NCBI GenBank assembly: GCA_963725155.1
Contig: CAVRXU010000008.1
Span: forward strand, 248,001 to 312,000
Reading direction: 5' to 3'
Source of the DNA: DATDAH01 sp963725155
GTDB taxonomy: Bacteria > Actinomycetota > Acidimicrobiia > Acidimicrobiales > DATDAH01
Length of the DNA: 64,000 nucleotides
A program made the translations under genes and the position numbers. Below the pieces are notes generated by a model. That model worked only from the letters and a program-made list of their open reading frames with translations, had not been told where the DNA came from and searched no databases. This document shows, one piece after another, positions 49,764 to 58,899 of this stretch (the stretch's first letter is position 1; each line of letters starts with the position of its first letter).

Positions 49764-50372
49764 ATGAGCGAGACGATCGGGCTGCGAGAGCGCAAGAAGG
49801 CCCAGACCCGCCGGGCCCTCACCGCGGCGGCCATCCGCCTGTCGATCGAGCGGGGCAGCCCCGACCGGGTGACGGTCGAGGAGATCAGCGAGGCGGCCGA
49901 TGTCTCCCCCCGCACCTTCTTCAACTACTTCTCCTCGAAGGAGGACGCCGTCCTCGGCGTCGACCCCGAGCGCCGGACCGAGCTGCGGGCCGAGCTGGAG
50001 CTCCGCCCCGCCGACGAGGCCCCCGTCGAGGCGCTGCGGGCCTCCCTCCTGTCGACGGCCGAGAGCATCGACGAGAACGCCGAGCTCTGGGCCCAACGCA
50101 TGCAGCTCGTGCGCGACCACCCGTCGCTGTCCGCCGGCTACGTGGCCAGCTTCGCCGACTTCGAGCGGGGCATGGTCGAGGCCATGGCCGCCCGCCTGGG
50201 CCTCGACCCCGACGCCGACCTCTACCCGGCGATCGTCGTGGCCACGGCCCTGACCATCACGCGCGTGACGGTGAAGCACTGGCAGGCCACCGACGTCGAC
50301 ACCCCCCTGGCCGACCTCCTGGACATCGCTTTCGATCAGTTGGCCGTCGGCCTCACCCTGCCCCCTACCTGA
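49764..50372 (+). CDS. TetR-family transcriptional repressor
   Basis: 202 residues. The N-terminal helix-turn-helix reads VTVEEISEAADVSPRTFFNYFSSKED (about 38-63). The C-terminal half is a ligand-binding domain. It probably represses itself and the MFS exporter beginning 25 bp downstream; palindromes in its promoter support this. The inducer is likely a substrate of the pump. Confidence 0.92.
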   Translation: MSETIGLRERKKAQTRRALTAAAIRLSIERGSPDRVTVEEISEAADVSPRTFFNYFSSKEDAVLGVDPERRTELRAELELRPADEAPVEALRASLLSTAESIDENAELWAQRMQLVRDHPSLSAGYVASFADFERGMVEAMAARLGLDPDADLYPAIVVATALTITRVTVKHWQATDVDTPLADLLDIAFDQLAVGLTLPPT

Positions 50373-50397
50373 CCCCCCTGAGCGAACTGGATCCCCC

Positions 50398-51975
50398 GTG
50401 CAGACCCCGACCGTGCCCGAAGCCGTGCCCACCGCGAACCCGCTGACCCACCGCCAGATCCTGGTCATCTTCAGCGGCCTCATGCTCGGCATGCTCCTGG
50501 CCGCACTCGACCAGACCATCGTGGCCACCGCCCTCCCCACCATCGTGGGCGACCTCGGCGGGCTCAACCACCTGTCGTGGGTGGTCACCTCCTACCTGCT
50601 GGCCGCGACGGTCTCGACCCCGATCTGGGGCAAGCTCGGCGACCTCTTGGGCCGCAAGCGCATGTACCAGGTGGCGATCGTGGTCTTCCTGGTCGGCTCG
50701 GTGCTGTCCGGCCTCTCGACCTCGATGGCCCAGCTCATCGCCTTCCGCTTCGTCCAGGGCCTCGGTGGCGGCGCCCTCATCGTCCTCGCCCAGGCGATCA
50801 TCGCCGACGTCGTCAGCCCTCGCGAGCGGGGCCGCTACCAGGGCTACTTCGGCGCCTTGTTCGCGGCCTCCAGCGTGGCCGGGCCGCTGCTCGGCGGGTT
50901 CTTCACCGACCACCTCTCGTGGCGCTGGGTCTTCTACGTCAACATCCCCCTCGGGATCCTCGCCCTGCTCGTCACCAGCGCCGTCCTACCAGCGACCGGA
51001 GCCCGGGCCAAGGTGGTCATCGACTACCTGGGCGCCGGCCTGCTGGCCGGTGCCGTCAGCTGCATCGTGCTGCTGACGACGTGGGGCGGGACCCAGTACG
51101 GATGGACGTCACCCACGATCATCCGGCTCGGCGCCGCCGCGTTGGTCCTCCTCGGTGCCTTCCTGATCACCGAGCAGCGGGCCGAGGAGCCCCTGCTCCC
51201 CCTCCGCCTGTTCCGCGGGTCCATCTTCAGCGTCAGCAGCGGCGTGAGCTTCGTGATCGGTGTGGCCATGTTCGGCTCCATCAGCTTCCTGCCCCTGTTC
51301 CTGCAGGTGGTGGGCGGGGTGTCGGCCACGAACTCCGGCCTCCTGCTGGTCCCCTACATGCTGGGCATGCTGGGGGCTTCGGTCGTCGCCGGCCAGATCG
51401 TGACCCGGACGGGCCGGTACCGGGTCCTGCCCATCACCGGAACGGGCCTCGCCGTCACGGGCCTGTTCCTGCTGTCCACCATGGACAGCGGCACGACCCG
51501 CCTCCAGTCCGGCGTCTACATGACGGTCCTCGGGATCGGGCTCGGCCTGAGCATGCAGGTCCTGGTCCTGGCCACGCAGAACTCGGTCAAGGTGAGCGAC
51601 CTCGGGGTGGCCACCTCTTCGGTCAACTTCTTCCGCTCGGTCGGTGGCTCGGTCGGCGTGGCCATATTCGGCGCCCTGTTCAACACCCGCTTGACCGCCG
51701 AGCTCGCCGGCGGTGCGGGCGCCATCCAAGGCACGATCAGCCCGCAGGCCATCGACGCCCTTCCGGCCGCTGACAAGGTGGTGTTCATCGACGCCTTCGC
51801 CACGGCGCTCACCGACGTGTTCCTCATCGCCGTGCCGGTCATGCTCGTGGCCTTCGTGCTGACGTGGTTCCTCCGGGAGATCCCCCTCATGGCCAGCTCC
51901 GGCCAGGCCCGGGCCCTGGCTCAGGAGGGCGCCGTCCTGGAGACCGACGTCGCAGCCGTGGCCATGGCCAGCTAG
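50398..51975 (+). CDS. DHA2-family (EmrB/QacA-type, 14-TM) MFS drug exporter
   Basis: 525 residues with about 14 hydrophobic helices. LAALDQTIVATALPTIVGDL is the family's helix-1 motif and GKLGDLLGRKRMYQ is MFS motif A. QGLGGGALIVLAQ and the later RYRGYF-like RYQGYFGALF loop are also typical. It uses the proton gradient to export drugs or metabolites. GTG start; operon with the TetR gene. Confidence 0.93.
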   Translation: MQTPTVPEAVPTANPLTHRQILVIFSGLMLGMLLAALDQTIVATALPTIVGDLGGLNHLSWVVTSYLLAATVSTPIWGKLGDLLGRKRMYQVAIVVFLVGSVLSGLSTSMAQLIAFRFVQGLGGGALIVLAQAIIADVVSPRERGRYQGYFGALFAASSVAGPLLGGFFTDHLSWRWVFYVNIPLGILALLVTSAVLPATGARAKVVIDYLGAGLLAGAVSCIVLLTTWGGTQYGWTSPTIIRLGAAALVLLGAFLITEQRAEEPLLPLRLFRGSIFSVSSGVSFVIGVAMFGSISFLPLFLQVVGGVSATNSGLLLVPYMLGMLGASVVAGQIVTRTGRYRVLPITGTGLAVTGLFLLSTMDSGTTRLQSGVYMTVLGIGLGLSMQVLVLATQNSVKVSDLGVATSSVNFFRSVGGSVGVAIFGALFNTRLTAELAGGAGAIQGTISPQAIDALPAADKVVFIDAFATALTDVFLIAVPVMLVAFVLTWFLREIPLMASSGQARALAQEGAVLETDVAAVAMAS

Positions 51976-51982
51976 CGGACGG

Positions 51983-53392
51983 TCACCCGTCCGGCTCCGT
52001 CTCGCCCTGGTCGATGCGGAACGGCGGGTACTCGTCCCGCAGCAGCAGGACATAGGCCAGGACCCGGAACACCCACCGGTTCAGACCCACGATCGCGTCG
52101 AACAGCCCTCGGGTGTACCGGCCGGTGAAGAGCAGGCCGACCCCGGCGATGATCACCAGGATGCCGATGAGGCCCGGCAGGAGCCGTCGATCACCGCCCC
52201 ACCACGCGCCGGGACCACCCCCCGCGAGGATCCCGATGATGATCAGGTGCGGGATGGCCAGCAGCCAGGACTTCACCCAGACCAGGCCCTGTGAGAGGCG
52301 CTCCGGGTAGTCGACGTCGAAACCGGCCGCGTCGTCGGGCTGGGCCTCGAACGAGAACGGCGGGTACCGGTCCGTGCCCAGGGCCGCGTACGAGTAGAAG
52401 CCGACCCGCCAGGTCCACCGCATCACGCCGACCGTGTACCCGAATAGCGAGCGGGGATAGCGGCCGGTGAAGACGATGGCGAACCAGGCGATGATCCAGA
52501 CCACACCGACCCCCACCCAGAGCAGGCCGAGCACGATCACGTGCGGGACGATCAACACCCACTTGACCAGCCACAGCCAGCGGTTGAGCCCGTCGTCCAG
52601 GTGACCGGTCAGGCGGATCGGGGCCGTTGACGGCCCCGTCGACCCCACCGCAGGAACGACGGGGGCGTGCTCGGCGCTGTGCCGGGAGAGACCGACGGCG
52701 CCGAAGACGAGCAGGAGGGCGCCACCCACGAGGACCACGAACCCGCCGATGAGCAGGCCGATCGCCAGTGGCAGCAGCCAGTCGACCTTCGCGGCGACGG
52801 CGGCATCGACGCTGACGCCGGCCGAGCCGTCGGCGTTCATGACCACGACGGCCCAGTCCCCGCTCTCCAGGTCCCAGACCAGCGGCTCACCGTCGGTGCC
52901 CTGGGCCACCCAGAAGTCCTGCTCGGTCGGCGGGTCGGCCTGGTCGGCACCGTCCCGGAACTGGTACTCGACCCGGAACGGGTCCAGCTCGACGTCCTCG
53001 ATCTGGGCCTGGGCCACTCCGTCCAGGTAGGCGGCCACGTCGGCGGCCGGCCCGATGCCGACGAAGGCCGGGGTCTCCCCCACCCCCTCCACGTCGAGGC
53101 GAACGGTGGCCAGGTCGCCGGCGTCGAACCAGCGGGTGTCGCTGGGCGACACCCCGAGGTCCAACTCGTCGGAGATGATCACCGGCGTCGCCGTGTCCAG
53201 GCGCTCGCTGGACGTCGAGAAGTACCCGTCGTCGTCCCGCTGGGTGGCGTGGGCCCACGTCAGGGCCACCCCGGTCAACACCACCGCCCCCGCGACCAGC
53301 ACGATGAGGGCGCCGGCGACGATCATCAGGATCCGTCCCACCGGCGCATGCGACGCCGGGGGCACGTTGGGGGCAGGAGTGGGCTCGGTCAT
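51983..53392 (-). CDS. DUF4389-containing membrane protein
   Basis: 469 residues. An N-terminal transmembrane helix (about 20-45) is followed by an extracellular region of about 150 residues and a second transmembrane helix (about 208-232). Two DUF4389 units follow, each with a TG(R/x)YPRSLF or TGRYTRGLF motif, paired helices and RYPPF/EYPPF. The family is common in actinobacteria and uncharacterised. It converges with the MFS gene 8 bp away. Confidence 0.85.
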   Translation of the reverse strand: MTEPTPAPNVPPASHAPVGRILMIVAGALIVLVAGAVVLTGVALTWAHATQRDDDGYFSTSSERLDTATPVIISDELDLGVSPSDTRWFDAGDLATVRLDVEGVGETPAFVGIGPAADVAAYLDGVAQAQIEDVELDPFRVEYQFRDGADQADPPTEQDFWVAQGTDGEPLVWDLESGDWAVVVMNADGSAGVSVDAAVAAKVDWLLPLAIGLLIGGFVVLVGGALLLVFGAVGLSRHSAEHAPVVPAVGSTGPSTAPIRLTGHLDDGLNRWLWLVKWVLIVPHVIVLGLLWVGVGVVWIIAWFAIVFTGRYPRSLFGYTVGVMRWTWRVGFYSYAALGTDRYPPFSFEAQPDDAAGFDVDYPERLSQGLVWVKSWLLAIPHLIIIGILAGGGPGAWWGGDRRLLPGLIGILVIIAGVGLLFTGRYTRGLFDAIVGLNRWVFRVLAYVLLLRDEYPPFRIDQGETEPDG

Positions 53393-53458
53393 GGCCCCAT
53401 GCTCGCGGTTGTGAACGGGCCGTGCACGGGCCGCAGGTCCCGTCCCGGTTCTCACCGG

Positions 53459-53464
53459 TAGCTT
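53459..53464 (+). promoter_or_regulatory. -10-like element of the ChbG-like gene
   Basis: TAGCTT six bases before GTG 53471. Confidence 0.5.
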
Positions 53465-53470
53465 GGTCGG

Positions 53471-54304
53471 GTGACCACGTTGGCGGAGCGCCTCGGCTAT
53501 GGCGCCGATGCCCGGCTGCTCATCCTCAACTGCGACGACCTCGGGTCGGCCCACGCCGTCAATCTGGCGGTCTACGACGCCCTGCGCGACGGCGTGGCCA
53601 CCAGCGCCTCGCTCATGGTCCCCTGCCCGTGGGCCCGGGATGCCGCCCAGCGCTATCTGGGTGAGGACGTCGGCGTCCACCTCACGCTCAACGCCGAGTG
53701 GGACACCTACCGCTGGGGCCCGATCACCCAGGCTCCGTCCTTGCTCGACGGCGATGGCGGCTTTCCCCGCACCCTCGAGGACCTGTGGGACCATGGTGAC
53801 ATCGACGAGGTCCGCCGGGAGTGCCGAGCGCAGGTGGAACGGGCCATCCTCTGGGGCTTCGACGTCAGCCACCTCGACACCCACATGGGCGGCCTGCAGC
53901 TCAAGGCCGAGTTCTTCGACGTCTACCTGGAGCTCGCCGTCGACTTCGGCCTTCCGCTCCGGCTCTCGGGGGCCTCGACCGAGCACCTGATCGGGTTCCC
54001 GTTCCGGGAGCTGGCGTCAGCCGAAGGCGTCGTGTTCCCCGACCACTTCGTCCATGTGCAGGGCGTGGGCAGCCGGGCCGCATTGCAGGAGGCGCTGTTC
54101 GACCTACGCCCGGGCGTCACCGAGGTCTACGTCCATCCCGCCGTCGACTCCGCCGAGTTGAGGGCCTCGTTCCCCGATGCCGCCGCCCGCATCGACGACC
54201 ACGAGCTGGTCACCAGCGACACGGGCATCCGGGCCATGATCGACCGCTCCGGCGTCGAGCTCATCGGCTTCCGGGAGCTGCGTGAGCTCCAGCGGGCGGG
54301 CTGA
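53471..54304 (+). CDS. ChbG/YdjC-like carbohydrate deacetylase
   Basis: 277 residues. LILNCDDLGSAHAVN holds the catalytic/metal Asp pair, GVHLTLNAEW the His, and LDTHMGG the second His; this is the YdjC layout. Family enzymes remove acetyl groups from chitooligosaccharides or related sugars. The closing segment ELIGFRELRELQRAG is typical. It is divergent from the DUF4389 gene, and its substrate is not evident. Confidence 0.88.
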   Translation: MTTLAERLGYGADARLLILNCDDLGSAHAVNLAVYDALRDGVATSASLMVPCPWARDAAQRYLGEDVGVHLTLNAEWDTYRWGPITQAPSLLDGDGGFPRTLEDLWDHGDIDEVRRECRAQVERAILWGFDVSHLDTHMGGLQLKAEFFDVYLELAVDFGLPLRLSGASTEHLIGFPFRELASAEGVVFPDHFVHVQGVGSRAALQEALFDLRPGVTEVYVHPAVDSAELRASFPDAAARIDDHELVTSDTGIRAMIDRSGVELIGFRELRELQRAG

Positions 54305-54316
54305 CGACCCGCCGGG

Positions 54317-55168
54317 CTAGCGCAGGCCGGCGAACAGATCCGTTTCAGGGAGGTCGGACTCGACCCGGCTCCGGGCCAGGACGTAGTCGTCGTAGGGGTG
54401 CACGGTGCGCGAGACGTCACGGGGCAGGCCGAACCAGAACGGCGAGGTCGGGTCGACCTGGGTCTCGTGGGCCAGCAGTGAGTCGAGGCGGACGTCGTAC
54501 CAGTCGGCGATGTCGATGCTGGTGGTGATCTGGTCGTCCTGGCTGGGGCGTTTGAACCAGTCCTCCCCGAAGGGGGACTCGATCCCCAGCTCCACGAACT
54601 TCTCGTGGGTGGCCTGGATGCGGGCCCGGGACCAGACGACGTAGTAGAGCTTCTGCGGTTCGAACGGCTCGCCCATCTCCGGGTAGGCGGTGGGGTCACC
54701 GGCCGCGTCGAAGGCCGGGAGGCTGATGTCGTGGACCCGCAGGTGGTCGGGGTGCGGGTAGCCCCGCTGGTCGTCGCCGTAGGTGACGATCACCTGTGGC
54801 TTCTCCCGCCGGATGATCTCGACGAAACGGCCCACGGCCTCTGACAGCGGGGCGTTGGCGAAGTTGTCGGGGTGGGCGTTGTCCTCGCTGTCGGGCATGC
54901 CGGAATCGCGGTAGCCCAGCATGACGACCTCGTCGTAGCCGATGATCTTCGCCGACCGGGCCAGCTCCTCCTGGCGGACCTCGTCGATCCGGTCACGGAT
55001 CTCGGGCCGGTCCATCACCGGGTTCAGGATGTCGCCCGCCTCGCCACCGGTGGCGGTCACCAGGACGGTGCGCACCCCCTCGTCGTGGTAGCGGGCGACG
55101 GTCGGAGCCCCCTTGGAGGCCTCGTCGTCGGGGTGGGCGTGCACGGTCAACAGGCAGAGGTCGGCCAT
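54317..55168 (-). CDS. mca: Mycothiol S-conjugate amidase
   Basis: 283 residues. Cleaves mycothiol S-conjugates so toxic adducts leave as mercapturic acids. The zinc-site AHPDDE lies at 11-16, TGGEAGDILNPVMD is the substrate loop, and HPDH near 139 supplies the other ligand. Length and the C-terminal WYDVRLDSLLAHETQVDP fit Mca better than the deacetylase MshB. TACGTT lies eight bases before ATG 55168. It diverges from glutamate dehydrogenase. Confidence 0.93.
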   Translation of the reverse strand: MADLCLLTVHAHPDDEASKGAPTVARYHDEGVRTVLVTATGGEAGDILNPVMDRPEIRDRIDEVRQEELARSAKIIGYDEVVMLGYRDSGMPDSEDNAHPDNFANAPLSEAVGRFVEIIRREKPQVIVTYGDDQRGYPHPDHLRVHDISLPAFDAAGDPTAYPEMGEPFEPQKLYYVVWSRARIQATHEKFVELGIESPFGEDWFKRPSQDDQITTSIDIADWYDVRLDSLLAHETQVDPTSPFWFGLPRDVSRTVHPYDDYVLARSRVESDLPETDLFAGLR

Positions 55169-55176
55169 CGGCCAGG

Positions 55177-55182
55177 AACGTA
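55177..55182 (-). promoter_or_regulatory. -10-like element of mca
   Basis: TACGTT eight bases before ATG 55168. Confidence 0.5.
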
Positions 55183-55191
55183 CCGCTGAGC

Positions 55192-55197
55192 TAGCGT
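55192..55197 (+). promoter_or_regulatory. -10-like element of glutamate dehydrogenase, leadered
   Basis: TAGCGT 35 bases before ATG 55233, with AGGGGGACC as ribosome-binding site; contrasts with the leaderless units. Confidence 0.4.
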
Positions 55198-55232
55198 GAC
55201 GCCACCGACGGACGGCCACCGCTAGGGGGACC

Positions 55233-56474
55233 ATGGCCCACCTGACCGCCCATGAGGCCGTCCTCACCTACTTCGACGAAGCCGCCCGGCTGCTCGAGCT
55301 GGACGAGAAGCTCCACACCGTCCTGCGCAGCAGCTACCGGGAGGTGCAGGCTCAGGTCCCGCTGACCCTGGACAACGGCGACCTGGTCGTGGCCCGGGGC
55401 TACCGGGTCCAGCACAACGGGGCCCGGGGCCCATACAAGGGCGGGATCCGCTACCACCCGACGGCGGACCTGGACGAGGTCAGGGCCTTGGCGTCACTGA
55501 TGACGTGGAAGACGGCCCTGGTCGACATCCCGTTCGGTGGGGCCAAGGGCGGCATCGAGATCGACCCCACCCCCCTCAGCCACAAGGAGCTCGAGCGCCT
55601 GACCCGGCGCTTCATCGGCGTCATCCACCACGTCCTCGGGCCCTATCGGGACATCCCGGCGCCCGACGTCGGCACCAACGCCCAGACCATGGCGTGGATG
55701 ATGGACGCCTACGGGCGGGTCGAGGGCCACACTCCGGCGATCGTCACCGGCAAGCCAGTGGCCCTCGGCGGGGCGCCGGGGCGGGAGCAGGCCACTGGTC
55801 GGGGCTGCATCGAGGTGCTGGACGCCCATCTGCACGCCGAGAGTCGGACCATGGAGAACGCGACCGTGGCCATCCAGGGCTTCGGCAACGTGGGTTCGTG
55901 GGCCTCGCTCGAGGCGGTGGCCCGAGGGGCCAAGGTCGTCGCCGTCTCCGACGTGCACGGTGGTGTCCACCACCCCGACGGCCTGGACGTCATCGACCTG
56001 TGCCGGACCGTCCTGAACGGCGGCGGGTTGGCCGACGCCGACGGCGTGACGGTCATCGACAACGAGGACCTGCTCGAGATCGAGTGCGACGTGCTCATCC
56101 CCGCCGCCCTCGGCCAGGTCGTGACCGGCGCCAACGCCCATGAGGTGAAGGCCGGCATCGTCGTCGAGGCGGCCAACTACCCCGTCACGCCCGACGGGGA
56201 CGGGGCCCTGCGCGAGATGGGCGTCGCCGTCATCCCGGACATCCTGGCCAACGCCGGTGGCGTCGTGGGCAGCTACTTCGAGTGGACGATGAACATCCAG
56301 CAGTTCACGTGGGACGAGGCCCAGTTCAACCAGCGGCTGGCCGATCGCCTCCTGAAGGCGTACGCCGCCACCCGGGAGATGGCCGACTACCTCCGGTGCT
56401 CGCTGCGCTCGGGCGCCTACGCCATCGGCGTCCGCCGGGTCGCCGAATCCGTCGAGCTCCGCGGCTACATCTGA
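55233..56474 (+). CDS. gdhA: Glu/Leu/Phe/Val dehydrogenase (glutamate dehydrogenase type)
   Basis: 413 residues, the length of the hexameric family. Reductive amination of 2-oxoglutarate or oxidative deamination of glutamate. Lys69 (RGPYKGGIRYHP), Lys93 (MTWKTALVDIP) and Lys105 (FGGAKGG) are the substrate and catalytic lysines. AIQGFGNVGSWASLE is the dinucleotide fold, and an Asp after the second strand (VVAVSDVHG) favours NAD. Leucine- or branched-chain specificity cannot be excluded. Encoded alone. Confidence 0.92.
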   Translation: MAHLTAHEAVLTYFDEAARLLELDEKLHTVLRSSYREVQAQVPLTLDNGDLVVARGYRVQHNGARGPYKGGIRYHPTADLDEVRALASLMTWKTALVDIPFGGAKGGIEIDPTPLSHKELERLTRRFIGVIHHVLGPYRDIPAPDVGTNAQTMAWMMDAYGRVEGHTPAIVTGKPVALGGAPGREQATGRGCIEVLDAHLHAESRTMENATVAIQGFGNVGSWASLEAVARGAKVVAVSDVHGGVHHPDGLDVIDLCRTVLNGGGLADADGVTVIDNEDLLEIECDVLIPAALGQVVTGANAHEVKAGIVVEAANYPVTPDGDGALREMGVAVIPDILANAGGVVGSYFEWTMNIQQFTWDEAQFNQRLADRLLKAYAATREMADYLRCSLRSGAYAIGVRRVAESVELRGYI

Positions 56475-56489
56475 CCCCTGAACTTGCGG

Positions 56490-57725
56490 TCAGCTGACCC
56501 GGTCGAGGGGGAGGAGCTCGTGCTCGCCGGTCTCCTCGTCGAGGGTGAACCGCCAGCCGAGGCGTTCAGCCATGAGGGCGCGACCCTCGTCGGGTCCGCT
56601 GACGATGAGCTCGTCGCCGGCCTGGAGTTGGACGTAGCGGCGAGGTTGGTAGCGGTAGCGACCGTCCCGCTTGATGGCCAGGATCTGGAAGCCGGGCTCG
56701 ATCTCCAGCTCCAGCTCGCTGAGCTTGGCCCCGTCGGCGTCGGATCCGGGAGCGACGGGGATGCGCAGCACCACCTCGTCGCTCTCGCCCAGGGCGATGC
56801 CGAGGATGGGGTGGATCTCCTCGCCGTGCTCGATCAGCCAGACCATCTGCTGGGCCTGGTCACCGATGTCCTCGGCCGCCTGGGAGAGGGCCAGCAGGCC
56901 CCGAAGGGGCGACGGGTCGATGTCGGCGGCCCCGGCCCGCAGGACCCAGACCTCGAGACGGTCTTTCATCTCGTCCAGCCGGTCCTCCAGGTGACGGACC
57001 TCCAGGGCCAGGCTGCGGTCGCCGAGCACGAGGGCGGAGTAGGCCAGGCCGACGGCGGCCTCGGAGATGTTCTTCATCTCCACCAACGTGTCGACCGCCC
57101 GGTCGAGGTCGGTCAAGACGGCGCCGTCGGGCACCAGCGCGGGGGTCCAGGCCGACGCCCCGGCCAGCTCCCTGAGACGGGTGATCCCGGCCGGCGAGCC
57201 CTCGCAGAAGAGCACGTCACCGGGGAGGATGACCTGGTCGCCCCGGATCTCGTCGATGATCCACTCCCGGCCCCGGCGGATGGCCATGATGCGCATGCCC
57301 GTGGCCACCGGTAGCTCCAGAGCGGCGAGCGGGCGGTGGGCCATGTGCGAGCCCTCCCGGATGAGGACGCGGTGGGCCACCTCCTCGGCCTCGGACAGGT
57401 CGGCCACCAGCTCCCGGGGGATGCCCAGGCGGTGGGTGACGATGCGGGCGATGTTGGCCGCGGCGTTGGCGATGCGTTCGATGGCGCTGATGACCTGCAG
57501 CACCGAGGCCATCTCGTCGGCCTCGCTCGGCTTTCGGGCGGCCAGGATGCAGACGGCCCGCATGTCGTGGACCAGGTCGTTCATCTGGTCCTCGAGCTCG
57601 TCGACCTCCTCGGCCATGTCCGGGTCGCCGAAGTAGACCGAGGCATAGGCCAAGTCGAGCATCAGCTCGGACGCGTCCTTGGCCTCCGTGAGCATGGAGC
57701 GGAGGTTCCGGGGCTTGTCGTCCAT
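56490..57725 (-). CDS. PhoU/TrkA-C tandem regulatory protein
   Basis: 411 residues in the order PhoU-like helical domain (about 10-105), TrkA-C-like domain (about 130-205), second PhoU-like domain (about 215-310), second TrkA-C-like domain (about 325-400). TrkA-C units show GMRIMAIRRGREWIID...VILPGDVLFCEG and GFQILAIKRDGRYRYQP...LQAGDELIVSG. Such proteins lack a channel of their own and are thought to regulate ion transporters. The doubled architecture suggests an internal duplication. GTG 57728 is an alternative start. Confidence 0.87.
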   Translation of the reverse strand: MDDKPRNLRSMLTEAKDASELMLDLAYASVYFGDPDMAEEVDELEDQMNDLVHDMRAVCILAARKPSEADEMASVLQVISAIERIANAAANIARIVTHRLGIPRELVADLSEAEEVAHRVLIREGSHMAHRPLAALELPVATGMRIMAIRRGREWIIDEIRGDQVILPGDVLFCEGSPAGITRLRELAGASAWTPALVPDGAVLTDLDRAVDTLVEMKNISEAAVGLAYSALVLGDRSLALEVRHLEDRLDEMKDRLEVWVLRAGAADIDPSPLRGLLALSQAAEDIGDQAQQMVWLIEHGEEIHPILGIALGESDEVVLRIPVAPGSDADGAKLSELELEIEPGFQILAIKRDGRYRYQPRRYVQLQAGDELIVSGPDEGRALMAERLGWRFTLDEETGEHELLPLDRVS

Positions 57726-57854
57726 CACCTTCCGCCGTACTCCGTCCGGCTGGCCCCGCCGATCGGGGCCAGGCGTCGGAGCTGCTCCGCGAGGCTGCGC
57801 AGCGTCATGGCCTCAGGGTAGGTGGTCTTGCGGCCGGAGTACGCCGCCCGCGGG

Positions 57855-58826
57855 TCAGCCCGCGGCGCGCTCCCCGAGCCGGGTCCGCATCTCGTCCTCG
57901 AACGCCTGGACGTCCGGGCCGGCATGGGCCGCGGTCAGGGCCGCCAGCCGGGCGTGGCCCGTGTCCTGCTCGGCGTCCCACTCGTCGGCGAAGCGCCCGG
58001 ACGTGATGTCGTCGACCAGCTCCCGCATGGTGGCCCCGACGTCCAGGTGGTCGTAGCGACCCCGACGCGACAGCTGGCCGTACTGGCTGGTCGGCGAGTG
58101 GTACGCCATCTGCCGGGCGAAGCCCTCCTCCCGCAGGAGGCGATAGGTGCGCTCCACCTCGCCCGACAGGACCAGCTCGGTGATGATCGCCTCCAGCGGG
58201 ATGCCCTGGTCCAGCATCACGCTGACGAAGTTGTTGGACACGTGGGTCAAGGCCGGGGACAGAACCTGCTCGACGGCGAGATCGAGGACGGCCTCCTGCT
58301 CGGCGGTGAGCTCGATGGCGCCTTGGCGCAGGCCACCGATGCCCTTGGCCACGGCCAGCGTGCGGGCCTGGGCCGTGCCCGTGACGTCCCGGTGCACGCC
58401 GACGGCGGTGATGAACCCGCGGCCCTCCTCGTAACACCGCCGGACCTCGGGACCGAGCATGCGGGGCGCGACCATCCCGATGTCGCCGGCCGGGGCGAAC
58501 CGGTCGAAGGCCAGCGTGTAGCCGCTGGCCACGAGGGTCAGCGCCGACTGGCCCGGCGCCAGGCCCAGGGACGGGATGGCGTCGTCGGGCACCAAGATGC
58601 AGACCACGTCGGCGTCGTCTGCCGCGGCCACCTCGGCGGCCGCGAACCCGTCGGCCTCGGCCTGGTCCCGGGTGGCGTCGGCTCGGACGCAGACCTGGAC
58701 GTCCAACCCCGAGTCCCGCAGGTTGAGGGCCCACGAGCGGCCCTGGTTCCCGTAGCCGACGACGGCCACGTGCTGGCCGGCCAGGACCTCGAGGTCACCG
58801 TCGGCGTCGTGATGGATGGTCGTCAT
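57855..58826 (-). CDS. Ketol-acid reductoisomerase (IlvC)-like protein, divergent
   Basis: 323 residues, IlvC length. The Rossmann motif VAVVGYGNQGRSWALNLRDSG and MVAPRMLGPEVRR in place of the usual MxAPKGPG mark the N-domain. LDLAVEQ keeps the Asp and Glu of the first metal pair. At the second pair (normally ExxxE) I see EAIITE, shifted by one residue, and the canonical ETTFxEETETDL stretch is absent. It may be a KARI paralogue with another substrate. No other ilv gene is nearby. TACGCT lies six bases before the ATG. Confidence 0.75.
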   Translation of the reverse strand: MTTIHHDADGDLEVLAGQHVAVVGYGNQGRSWALNLRDSGLDVQVCVRADATRDQAEADGFAAAEVAAADDADVVCILVPDDAIPSLGLAPGQSALTLVASGYTLAFDRFAPAGDIGMVAPRMLGPEVRRCYEEGRGFITAVGVHRDVTGTAQARTLAVAKGIGGLRQGAIELTAEQEAVLDLAVEQVLSPALTHVSNNFVSVMLDQGIPLEAIITELVLSGEVERTYRLLREEGFARQMAYHSPTSQYGQLSRRGRYDHLDVGATMRELVDDITSGRFADEWDAEQDTGHARLAALTAAHAGPDVQAFEDEMRTRLGERAAG

Positions 58827-58832
58827 GCCCGG

Positions 58833-58838
58833 AGCGTA
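58833..58838 (-). promoter_or_regulatory. -10-like element of the KARI-like gene
   Basis: TACGCT six bases before ATG 58826. Confidence 0.5.
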
Positions 58839-58899
58839 GGACCGCACCGGAAGGGGCTCGATCCGCCGCCTCCGACCGGTCAGGCGGAATACTGCCCCG

